Positions 50,902 to 58,601 of a DNA stretch of 64,000 bases are shown one piece after another; position 1 is the stretch's first letter; the number at the start of each line of letters is the position of its first letter. The position numbers were made by a program, and so were the translations under genes. The stretch is from an uncultured Lachnospiraceae bacterium (lineage in GTDB: Bacteria; Bacillota; Clostridia; Lachnospirales; Lachnospiraceae). The stretch is from contig CANQUG010000001.1 in assembly GCA_947626985.1 (NCBI GenBank), positions 1-64,000 of the forward strand, written 5' to 3'. The notes below the pieces were generated by a model. That model worked only from the letters and a program-made list of their open reading frames with translations. It was not told the origin of the DNA and did no database searches.

Positions 50902-51342
50902 ATGAAGAAGGAACCTGTGTTAAAAATTAAGATTGAAGCCAACGGCGAGTCCGTTCACATGAAGTGCGAGGCGGGAGAGGTGGACATGATTCCCTTTAAG
51001 GGATATGTGGACTGTCCGCTGTTTCACGGGATCGTAGTTCCCTGCGGCGTAGATACCCAGGTGGTGAATGCGGCCGGGGTGCGTCATATGTCCGCCAGAT
51101 ATATGCTGGTGGGAAAGGATGAGGACGGTCAGGACGCCAGCATTTATGTGGAAAATAACGGATGGTTTGACGACGCCGCGAGGACGATGCCGTTTCACAC
51201 GGTTCCCACTTTTCTCACGGACAGTGAGAAGCTTGGGCCATACCTGCACCGGAATCAGTTTATCGGGGAGGGGCGTATCGAGGAGGACGGACTCTGGATT
51301 TATTTTTATGAGATCGAGCATACGGGCGGAGGGACAAAATAG
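50902..51342 (+). CDS. DUF3237 family protein
   Basis: A 146-residue beta-barrel-type protein of the DUF3237 superfamily. Family-like segments: AGVRHMSARYMLVGKDEDGQDASIYVENNGW and the C-terminal GPYLHRNQFIGEGRIE. ATG 50902 has GAGGAGGAG upstream; the upstream frame that begins in recD2 is a shadow. Function unknown; some members sit near aromatic or sugar degradation genes. A terminator begins inside its last codons. Confidence 0.7.
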   Translation: MKKEPVLKIKIEANGESVHMKCEAGEVDMIPFKGYVDCPLFHGIVVPCGVDTQVVNAAGVRHMSARYMLVGKDEDGQDASIYVENNGWFDDAARTMPFHTVPTFLTDSEKLGPYLHRNQFIGEGRIEEDGLWIYFYEIEHTGGGTK

Positions 51343-51360
51343 TCCCTCCGTTCTTTTTTA
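51327..51360 (+). terminator. Rho-independent terminator after DUF3237
   Basis: CGGAGGGAC pairs with GTCCCTCCG around AAAATA, followed by TTCTTTTTTA. The stem includes the last codons and the TAG stop. Confidence 0.85.
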
Positions 51361-51430
51361 TGAATTTCCGGCAAAAAAATTAAAGGTGGTTATTTTTTCA
51401 GGACAGGGATTATAGATTGGGGGAAGGGCT

Positions 51431-51580
51431 ATGCCTGAAAAAGCAGCAATGGAAGCGCGGAAGAAGAAACGCCGGCAGGAGTATCTGGAGCAGAAAGAGT
51501 ACCGCTGCTTATTAAGCAGTGCGCAATGCATCCTGCAAAGCGCAGGCAGGCTCATCAGCGGCATATGGGGAAGCAAATGA
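51431..51580 (+). CDS. Possible 49-residue protein of unknown function
   Basis: ATG 51431, with GGGGGAAGG just upstream, starts a frame reading MPEKAAMEARKKKRRQEYLE and ending RLISGIWGSK. It is strongly basic then amphipathic. It could be a real small protein or a relic; no family is recognised and it is outside any clear operon. Confidence 0.3.
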   Translation: MPEKAAMEARKKKRRQEYLEQKEYRCLLSSAQCILQSAGRLISGIWGSK

Positions 51581-51615
51581 AGATATAATGCTGCATTTGC
51601 AAACGTAAAAAAGCA

Positions 51616-51644
51616 TTGACGGCATTGGGAAAGCATGTTACATT
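51616..51644 (+). promoter_or_regulatory. Promoter of the GH32 gene
   Basis: TTGACG (51616-51621), 17-base spacer, TACATT (51639-51644). The leader to the GH32 start is 75 bases. Confidence 0.55.
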
Positions 51645-51719
51645 ATACTCGTTAAGTTCAATGATGCAGGTATTAAATGTGTAAGTGCGAATGTAATATT
51701 TTACTGGAGGAGGTATAAG

Positions 51720-53213
51720 ATGAGCAGTCAGACTTTGCGCGAAGCCAGAAGATATGAAGAGGCAACCGGACAAATGATAGCGCCGGAGGAAAGGCCTGCG
51801 TTTCATCTGTCTACTCGTGTCGGATGGACGAACGATCCAAACGGATTTTCCTATTATAAGGGCAAATACCACATGTTTTATCAGTATCACCCCTATGCTC
51901 CCTATTGGGGCCCCATGCACTGGGGGCACGCAGTGAGCAAAGATCTTCTCCACTGGGAATATCTGCCGGCAGCGCTGGCTCCGGATTCCCCCTATGACAG
52001 AGACGGATGTTTCAGCGGAAGTGCCGTGGAACTGCCGGACGGAAGACAGCTGCTGATGTATACGGGCGTTCTGAGTACGCCCCAGCCGGACGGAACCATG
52101 CGGGAAATGCAGACCCAGTGCCTGGCCACAGGCGATGGGATCGATTATGAAAAATACAGCGGAAATCCTGTGCTTGATGCCGGGGATCTGCCGGAGGGCA
52201 GCAGCAAATACGATTTCCGCGATCCGAAAGTGTGGAAAAAAGAAGACGGAACCTACCGCTGCGTGATCGGGAGCCGCCCTGCGGACGGCAGCGGCCAGAT
52301 TTTACTGTACAGCAGTCCGGACGGGTTTCAGTGGAAATTTGAAAAAGTGCTGGTTGAAAATAAAAACCGGTACGGCCTGATGTGGGAATGTCCCGATTTC
52401 TTTGCCCTTGACGGGAAGCAGGTATTGCTTGTGAGTCCTCAGGACATGCTGCCGGAAGGGTTCGAATATCACAATGGCAACGGTACTTTGTGTCTCATCG
52501 GGACATATGATGAGAAAACGGATACCTTTACGGAAGAGTATAATCAGTCCATTGATTATGGAATCGACTTTTATGCGCCTCAGACAGTGCTCACGCCGGA
52601 TGGAAGAAGGGTTATGATCGGATGGATGCAGAACTGGGATACCTGCAGTATACATACCCAGAACCGGGGCGTGAAGTGGTTCGGACAGATGAGCCTGCCC
52701 AGAGAGCTGTCCATTAAAAACGGACGTCTGTATCAGAAACCTCTGCGGGAGCTCGACGATTTGCGCAGGAATAAGATCAGCTATGAGGATGTGGTTTTCA
52801 CAGATACGATTCGTCTGGACGGGATCGAAGGCAGAAGGGTGGATCTGGAGATAGAATTAAGCGCGGGGGAGGAAGAACTGTATAAAAAGTTTGCGGTCCG
52901 GTTCGCGCAGAATGAACAATACCATACCGCTGTCAGCTTTCGTCCTGCTGAGCGCATCCTGAAAGTGGACCGGAAGTTCTCCGGTTCCCGCAGAGCCGTG
53001 ATTCATCAGCGGCGGTGCGAAGTGAACTCAGAAAACGGAAAGCTGAAGCTGCGGCTGATTCTGGATCGCTTCAGCGTTGAAATATTTGTGAATGACGGAG
53101 AGAAGGTAGTGTCAGCCACCATGTTTACAGGGCAGGAAGCGAAAGGGATTTCCTTCTTTGCATCCGGCCGGGTAAAGATGAATGTTGTGAAATATGATCT
53201 GACCGGAGAATAA
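51720..53213 (+). CDS. Glycoside hydrolase family 32 (beta-fructosidase / sucrose-6-phosphate hydrolase type)
   Basis: A 497-residue intracellular invertase-type enzyme with a five-bladed propeller and C-terminal beta-sandwich. Catalytic residues: nucleophile D39 in WTNDPNG, transition-state stabiliser D168 in FRDPKVW and acid/base E223 in WECPDFF. It hydrolyses beta-fructosides such as sucrose or short fructans. No phosphotransferase gene is nearby, so unphosphorylated substrate imported by an ABC system is plausible. AGGAGG precedes the ATG by seven bases. It is a single-gene unit. Confidence 0.9.
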   Translation: MSSQTLREARRYEEATGQMIAPEERPAFHLSTRVGWTNDPNGFSYYKGKYHMFYQYHPYAPYWGPMHWGHAVSKDLLHWEYLPAALAPDSPYDRDGCFSGSAVELPDGRQLLMYTGVLSTPQPDGTMREMQTQCLATGDGIDYEKYSGNPVLDAGDLPEGSSKYDFRDPKVWKKEDGTYRCVIGSRPADGSGQILLYSSPDGFQWKFEKVLVENKNRYGLMWECPDFFALDGKQVLLVSPQDMLPEGFEYHNGNGTLCLIGTYDEKTDTFTEEYNQSIDYGIDFYAPQTVLTPDGRRVMIGWMQNWDTCSIHTQNRGVKWFGQMSLPRELSIKNGRLYQKPLRELDDLRRNKISYEDVVFTDTIRLDGIEGRRVDLEIELSAGEEELYKKFAVRFAQNEQYHTAVSFRPAERILKVDRKFSGSRRAVIHQRRCEVNSENGKLKLRLILDRFSVEIFVNDGEKVVSATMFTGQEAKGISFFASGRVKMNVVKYDLTGE

Positions 53214-53268
53214 AAATACATTCTGTTTTGCATTTTTGTAAAAGAAAATAAAAGATAGTAAAAGAAAG

Positions 53269-53320
53269 GCTGCTGTTGAAGTTCCGGATCTAAGATTACC
53301 GGGGTGAAACAGCAGCTTTT
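53269..53320 (+). terminator. Terminator-like stem after GH32
   Basis: GCTGCTGTT pairs with AACAGCAGC across a 30-base loop that itself contains CCGG/CCGG; TTTT follows. It separates GH32 from the convergent gene. Confidence 0.55.
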
Positions 53321-53322
53321 AT

Positions 53323-53406
53323 TATGAGAACAAAAACATCAGCTCTGAGAACAAAAATATCAGTTATGAGAACAAAACTCCCAGCTACGAGCACAAATAT
53401 TTCAGA
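53323..53406. repeat. Four 21-bp tandem repeats at the end of a minus-strand gene
   Basis: Units begin TATGAGAACAAAAACATCAGC, TCTGAGAACAAAAATATCAGT, TATGAGAACAAAACTCCCAGC and TACGAGCACAAATATTTCAGA. The last unit contains the stop codon and final codons of the minus-strand gene, so the array looks like three extra copies of its 3' end. Confidence 0.75.
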
Positions 53407-54134
53407 TACGCGACGGCGGTCTCTCTGCGGGGCGTATTTCCAAGGATCCCCAGATATACGGAATCCCCGAATCCGGCGTCATGAATGATCCCGGCGCCGG
53501 ACAGATCCACCGCCATAGGATATTCCGCCGTTTCTGACACATATTCCAGATCCGGATTGAACACCAGATCGTCTGCATTGTCCTCCAGAATTTCCATGTT
53601 TGCAACGATGGAATCCTGCAGCTTTTCATAGAGCGCGGGATCCGTTTCCTGAAGCAGATCCTTCATATTATAAAGATAGCCGTTCTGCGCAAAGGCGTCA
53701 AAGGCTTCCTGATTCATAAGGACAACATCCAGCTGCTCTCCGTCAATCGCAGCCAGGACTTTCATACGGGTCGCATAGGTGTACTCGTGATATTCACTTG
53801 ACTCATCATCTGTCAGGTACCATCCGGAGTAGAGCGTGAGCGTGTTTTTGGCGGGGTCGATCCCCTGATCTGCCAGAAAGCCCTCCGTGAGCTGCGCTTC
53901 CAGCTCCTCACCCGAAACCACATTCACAAGGCCGGTATATAAAACGGCGTCCTTGTGGGTCGCGCTGCGATACACGGAATAACCGATGGCATAGATCACA
54001 ATAAGGATGATCAGGATGGGCAGCTTATAATAGTCCCATATGTACTGAACACGTCCGGAGCGGTCCAGGCTTTCCCATTTTTCTTTTTCAGTGAGGGATT
54101 CCGGGCTTCTCTCCGGCTCTTTTTTTGCGTCCAT
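53385..54134 (-). CDS. Membrane-anchored protein with solute-binding-like outer domain
   Basis: A 249-residue protein with one membrane helix (about 38-56, LPILIILIVIYAIGYSVY) after a charged cytoplasmic N-terminus. The outer domain (VLYTGLVNVVSGEELEAQL...LDVVLMNQEAFDAFAQNGYLYNMKDLL...) resembles fragments of ABC solute-binding proteins, but no close family comes to mind. It follows the DUF624 gene with a 26-base gap and may form part of the same sugar-import system, perhaps as a sensor or anchor. That is inference. Confidence 0.6.
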   Translation of the reverse strand: MDAKKEPERSPESLTEKEKWESLDRSGRVQYIWDYYKLPILIILIVIYAIGYSVYRSATHKDAVLYTGLVNVVSGEELEAQLTEGFLADQGIDPAKNTLTLYSGWYLTDDESSEYHEYTYATRMKVLAAIDGEQLDVVLMNQEAFDAFAQNGYLYNMKDLLQETDPALYEKLQDSIVANMEILEDNADDLVFNPDLEYVSETAEYPMAVDLSGAGIIHDAGFGDSVYLGILGNTPRRETAVAYLKYLCS

Positions 54135-54160
54135 AGGCAGTGCCTCCAGCTGAGCGTTTG

Positions 54161-54808
54161 TTATTCTTCGGCGGAGCCGTCTGCAGGATCCGTGTTTTCC
54201 TGAGGCTCGCAGAGAATCAGAATTCTTGAAAGCATATAGGAGCAGAGGAAGGCGCAGAGACCTTCGCCGAAAATGACCGCTGGCGTAAATATGTTAATGA
54301 TAATGAATGCCATGACAAAGTAGATCACTGCCATCAGTGCGGTGCAGAGCAGAAAGCGCATTCCGATCATGATGGAGTTGAAAAACATCATGCGTATCGT
54401 ATTCTCGAAATGAGCCATCAAAGGAAAAATGTACATCGCGATAATGGCGTACGCCACTACGACTACCATGAAAACGGCAGTCAGGACAGTCCAGAACCAG
54501 TTTTCAAACCGCATATGATAGAGAACAAATCCGTCGACGCCGAGAACAATTCCCGTCCCAAGCATGATGAGCCAGACTTTGGTGGAAAACGCGAAATTCT
54601 CCTTAAAGGCCCGGAAAAACTGGGAGGTAATGTTGCCTTCCTCTTTTTTGACCATTTTCAGGGTGACATAGAACAGGGCTGTGGTGGATGCGCCTGCCGT
54701 TACGATCGGAATGCAGCAGATGAACCACAGAATATTCAGATAAACGCTGTATACAATTCTGGTAATGAATTCCATGACCGGATTTTCCGGATCCAGAAGA
54801 CGGTTCAT
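54161..54808 (-). CDS. DUF624 family membrane protein (YesL-like)
   Basis: A 215-residue protein with about five hydrophobic helices. It opens MNRLLDPENPVMEFITRIVYSVYLNILWFICCIPIVTAGAST, the standard DUF624/YesL start. ATG 54808 has AGGAGG upstream; the frame extends to 54892 but without a ribosome binding site. DUF624 genes are very often next to LplB/YtcP-type oligosaccharide importers, as here, but their role is unknown. Confidence 0.85.
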   Translation of the reverse strand: MNRLLDPENPVMEFITRIVYSVYLNILWFICCIPIVTAGASTTALFYVTLKMVKKEEGNITSQFFRAFKENFAFSTKVWLIMLGTGIVLGVDGFVLYHMRFENWFWTVLTAVFMVVVVAYAIIAMYIFPLMAHFENTIRMMFFNSIMIGMRFLLCTALMAVIYFVMAFIIINIFTPAVIFGEGLCAFLCSYMLSRILILCEPQENTDPADGSAEE

Positions 54809-54899
54809 AAAGATTCCTCCTGATATGTGATATTTTGGAAACAGGGCGGTTCCGGAAAACTGAGAATTTCTGGCGCCGGCGCGGCGGTACATTCCGGCG

Positions 54900-56042
54900 T
54901 CAGTCTCCGGTGGACGCCCTGTATATCGGAGTGGTCTCCGTGTAAACGGTGCGGTAATTCAGCGTCGGGTTTTTAATTCGGGACAGGAGAAGCTGTACCG
55001 CTGTGATTCCCAGAATATGGCTGTGGATATGAACTGTGGAGAGCCCCGGAGTCACCAGCCTGGATTCGGGGGAATCGTCAAAGCCGCAGATGGATACATC
55101 TTCAGGAACAGAAACATGCATGGCTTCGAAAATGTTCATGACGTCAAAAGCGACGAAATCATTGGCGCAGATAAAAAGATCCGGCAGACTTTTCAGGTTT
55201 CGCAGATGTTCTTCCAGGTATTCCCGGTAATCGTAATAGCTGGGATCCGATACGGATTTGTTCCCGAGGATAAAAAATTCCTCCCGGAACGGGATCTCCA
55301 GCGCAAGCATGGCTTCGCGGACTCCCATATACCGCTCAAAAAAAGATCTGCAGTGGGTATATTCTCCGATAAAGCCGATTCTTTTTTTGCCGCGCCGGAC
55401 CATCTCCCTCACCACAGTGAAAATGCTGCCGCGATTTTCCATCAGGAGAACGTCAGCCTTCAGAACGCTGCTCTGAAAGGGAGAAGGGCAGTCCACGAAC
55501 AGGACCGGAACCCCAAGCTCACAGAGCATATTGCAGTATGGAGGATCAAACATTTCAAAACAGATGATGCCGCTGATCGCCGCTATATGAATGGAAGACG
55601 GAAGAGTTTTCTGTTCTATATTCTGGGGACTGACCCGATACATCGCCAGACCGTAGTTAAAACGGGAAAGCCGGCTTTCAAAATGTTCCAGCATTGCGGC
55701 GGAAAAATGAAGACTGCCTAAAAATTTGGAGGACAGCATGGCGATCGTCCCGGTGGTGTCGGCGGAAAGAATCTCTGCGGCGTCAAGATGTTCAGCGCTG
55801 ACCTTCTGCCTGGGAAGCAGCAGCCCGGCGGTGGGGGATCCTCCCTGACTGTCAGGGGAGCTTCCATACTGATTGAATGTAACATATGAAAACTGTTTAT
55901 ACCCCATTTCAACGGCTTTCTTCAGTATTTTTTCTCTGGTGGCGTCGGCCAGAATCCCGGTATTGTTAATTGCTTTGGAGACAGTGTTCCTGGACACGCC
56001 TAACGCATCTGCGATATCCTGTATTGTGACTCTTCCCGCCAT
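54900..56042 (-). CDS. LacI family transcriptional regulator
   Basis: A 380-residue regulator. The N-terminal helix-turn-helix is VTIQDIADALGVSRNTVSKAINNTGILADATREKIL, followed by a periplasmic-binding-protein-like sensor domain (IRTVYTETTPIYRAS at the end). ATG 56042 has GTGGAGG upstream. It lies upstream of DUF624 on the same strand and divergent from the importer genes, and is the likely local repressor for both. Confidence 0.9.
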   Translation of the reverse strand: MAGRVTIQDIADALGVSRNTVSKAINNTGILADATREKILKKAVEMGYKQFSYVTFNQYGSSPDSQGGSPTAGLLLPRQKVSAEHLDAAEILSADTTGTIAMLSSKFLGSLHFSAAMLEHFESRLSRFNYGLAMYRVSPQNIEQKTLPSSIHIAAISGIICFEMFDPPYCNMLCELGVPVLFVDCPSPFQSSVLKADVLLMENRGSIFTVVREMVRRGKKRIGFIGEYTHCRSFFERYMGVREAMLALEIPFREEFFILGNKSVSDPSYYDYREYLEEHLRNLKSLPDLFICANDFVAFDVMNIFEAMHVSVPEDVSICGFDDSPESRLVTPGLSTVHIHSHILGITAVQLLLSRIKNPTLNYRTVYTETTPIYRASTGD

Positions 56043-56089
56043 AAATTTCCTCCACATATCCTGATTACTTACTTTAAAATACTTTTCTA

Positions 56090-56118
56090 ATTATACACCA
56101 ACGCACATCATGTGTCAA
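56090..56118 (-). promoter_or_regulatory. Promoter of the LacI gene
   Basis: Minus strand TTGACA (56118-56113), 17-base spacer, TATAAT (56095-56090); a consensus vegetative promoter. Confidence 0.75.
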
Positions 56119-56425
56119 ATGTAAAAAACAAGGTTTCCTTTACGAACAACGGTCTGAAATGAAAAGATAATAAAGAAAAACAAAAGAGCCTATCAGATAA
56201 AAACGGACTAGATGAATATGAAATCAGATTTAAACCTGGAATGAGAAGAGTTTTCTGATGGAGAAGCTCTATGGGAAAATGATGGGATGAATGAAGGACA
56301 TAAAGGTAAAATACGCCTCCTGCAAGAAACTTGACAGACGAAGCCGGAAAGAAATTTATAAATATAAAATATTGTGGAAGCTTCCGGAAAAGACTGTTTA
56401 AAATATCATGAGTTTGCGACTTATC

Positions 56426-56471
56426 TTGCAACGGACGGTTTTGTTTGCAAAATGCAAACAAGATGTTGCAA
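56426..56471. promoter_or_regulatory. Nested inverted repeats upstream of the ABC importer promoter
   Basis: The inner palindrome GTTTGCA-AAA-TGCAAAC (56443-56459) is flanked by an outer pair TTGCAAC (56426-56432) and GTTGCAA (56465-56471). They lie 41-86 bases before the -35 box of the importer promoter. A LacI-type or activator binding site is the simplest reading. The rest of the 600-base gap (56119-56425) shows no gene or structure I can support. Confidence 0.55.
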
Positions 56472-56511
56472 ATTCTGATTTTACATATGAGAAAAAATAA
56501 AGAATATAGTA

Positions 56512-56540
56512 TTGACATATATACCATTTTTTGATACTAT
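56512..56540 (+). promoter_or_regulatory. Promoter of the LplB/YtcP importer operon
   Basis: TTGACA (56512-56517), 17-base spacer, TACTAT (56535-56540). Confidence 0.7.
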
Positions 56541-56655
56541 AAATTTACAAAAGAAGCCTGTTTTTGCATATTATACGTAGTTCAAAAGTAAGAAACGAGA
56601 AGCTGACCATGAACTGTGACATATGTAAAACGGGTAAAGGTGAAAGGAGGAGAAT

Positions 56656-57597
56656 ATGAAAAAAAATTCTTCCGCTCCCGCAAAAGGGGCACAAGGCGGC
56701 GGAGTCCAGGGTACCCTGCTCTATGTGAGACAGCACTGGCAGTTATATGTGCTGTTTCTTCTTCCGGCACTGGCTCTGACGCTCATCTTTAAGTACATCC
56801 CTATGGGTGGTATTCTGATCGCCTTCAAGAATTACAATCCATTTAAGGGAATCATGGCAAGCGAGTGGGTGGGATTCAAGCATTTCACGAGATTCCTTTC
56901 CTCTCCGGACTTCCTGCTCTATCTGGCAAACACCCTGAAGCTGAGTGTTTACGGACTGCTCTGGGGATTCCCTATCCCCATTCTTCTTGCATTCCTGCTG
57001 AACAGAATTGAAAGCAAGGGAATCAAGAAAAAAGTTCAGCTTGTACTGTACATGCCGAACTTCGTATCCGTTATCGTACTTTGCGGTATTGTCAGAATCT
57101 TCCTCTCCGTAACTGGTCCTGTCAATATGCTGCTTGGCACGAAGATCAACTTCATGACCATGCCGGAAGCGTTCCGTTCGATTTACATCATCAGCGGTAT
57201 CTGGCAGGGCGCAGGCTGGGGCTCCATCATGTACACGGCGTCTCTTTCCAATGCCAGCCAGGAGCTGAAGGAAGCCGCGGTTATCGACGGAGCGAATATT
57301 TTCCAGCAGATTAAGGCTGTAGAATGGCCCGCGATCAAGGATATGGTAGTTATCCAGTTCATCCTTCAGGCCGGTAATATTATGAGTATCGGTTTTGAGA
57401 AAGCTTATGCTCTGCAGACGGACCTGAATATGAAGACTTCCGAGATTATTGCTACATATGTGTACAAGAAAGGTCTTATAGACGGTGATTACAGCTTCTC
57501 GACCGCAGTAGGCCTGTTTAACACAGTCATCAATGTCATTCTGATTCTAAGTGTGAATAAGATTGTCGCGAAGATGAATGACGGCAAGGGACTATAA
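56656..57597 (+). CDS. ABC permease, LplB/YteP type
   Basis: A 313-residue permease of the oligosaccharide importer family used for pectin, xylan or alginate fragments. Six hydrophobic segments; the family start is LYVLFLLPALALTLIFKYIPMGGILIAFKNYNPFKG. The EAA loop is ELKEAAVIDGANIFQQIKAVEWPAIKDM. GAAAGGAGG precedes the ATG. The next permease overlaps its ribosome binding site. No ATPase subunit is encoded nearby. Confidence 0.88.
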   Translation: MKKNSSAPAKGAQGGGVQGTLLYVRQHWQLYVLFLLPALALTLIFKYIPMGGILIAFKNYNPFKGIMASEWVGFKHFTRFLSSPDFLLYLANTLKLSVYGLLWGFPIPILLAFLLNRIESKGIKKKVQLVLYMPNFVSVIVLCGIVRIFLSVTGPVNMLLGTKINFMTMPEAFRSIYIISGIWQGAGWGSIMYTASLSNASQELKEAAVIDGANIFQQIKAVEWPAIKDMVVIQFILQAGNIMSIGFEKAYALQTDLNMKTSEIIATYVYKKGLIDGDYSFSTAVGLFNTVINVILILSVNKIVAKMNDGKGL

Positions 57598-57613
57598 GGA
57601 GGAGGTGCAAAGT

Positions 57614-58513
57614 ATGAAGAAAAAAAGTAAATTTGCCCGGTATTCTCTGCAGGATAAAACTCTTCTGCTGGTAGGCTACATTCTGCTTGGTCTGTTCGTA
57701 GTAGCCATTATAGTTCCCATGGCCTATATTATTATAGGTTCCTTCATGGATCCTATCACTCTTCAGAATAAAGGTATCGTGTTCGAACTGGATAAATGGA
57801 CTTTGACAGCATATCAGCGTGTTATGTCCAATGCCCAGATCTGGATCGGTTTTAAGAACGCGGTTGTTTATTCTCTCGTGTTTACCTTCGTGTCCGTTGT
57901 GGTTACGCTTCTTGCGGCGTATCCGATGTCCAGGGTGGACTTCAAGGGCAGAGGATTTTTCAACGCAATTTTTGTAATCACCATGTTCTTTGGCGGCGGC
58001 CTGATCCCCACCTACCTGCTGATCAGCAACCTGGGACTTCTGGACAGCATGTGGGCGCTGATTCTTCCCGGCGCGTTCAGCGTGTGGAACATGATTATTG
58101 CAAGAACCTATTATCAGGGAATTCCCAATGAGCTCAGGGAAGCAGCAGACGTGGACGGCGCTACGGAGATCGTGTTCTTCTTCCGTATTCTCCTTCCGGT
58201 ATGTACGCCCGTTATCGCGGTGCTGGCTCTGTGGCAGTTCGTTGGAATGTGGAACAGCTATTTTGACGCATTGATCTATTTAAATGACGCAAACAAACAG
58301 CCTCTGCAGCTGGTGCTTCGTTCGATCCTGATTCAGAACCAGCCGGAATCCGGTATGATTTCTGATATGCAGAGTACGGCAGCCAGAGCGCAGCTGGCCG
58401 AGCTCCTGAAATACGCAACCATTATCGTATCCAGCCTTCCTCTGATCGTGATGTATCCGTTCTTCCAGAAATACTTCGACAGCGGAATCATGGCAGGTTC
58501 TGTAAAAGGCTGA
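57614..58513 (+). CDS. ABC permease, YtcP type
   Basis: A 299-residue permease, partner of LplB. The family signature VPMAYIIIGSFMDPITLQNKGIVF and the EAA loop LREAADVDGATEIVFFFRILLPVCTP are visible, ending with FFQKYFDSGIMAGSVKG. ATG 57614 lies eight bases after AGGAGG that overlaps the upstream stop. It completes the membrane part of the importer. Confidence 0.9.
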   Translation: MKKKSKFARYSLQDKTLLLVGYILLGLFVVAIIVPMAYIIIGSFMDPITLQNKGIVFELDKWTLTAYQRVMSNAQIWIGFKNAVVYSLVFTFVSVVVTLLAAYPMSRVDFKGRGFFNAIFVITMFFGGGLIPTYLLISNLGLLDSMWALILPGAFSVWNMIIARTYYQGIPNELREAADVDGATEIVFFFRILLPVCTPVIAVLALWQFVGMWNSYFDALIYLNDANKQPLQLVLRSILIQNQPESGMISDMQSTAARAQLAELLKYATIIVSSLPLIVMYPFFQKYFDSGIMAGSVKG

Positions 58514-58601
58514 TGAAACAGAGCAAAATGAGGATTTTAGCGGGGACAAGACGTCTGCCGCAAAAATAAAACAACCCTATTTAAGAAAGGAGATTCATGC
58601 A

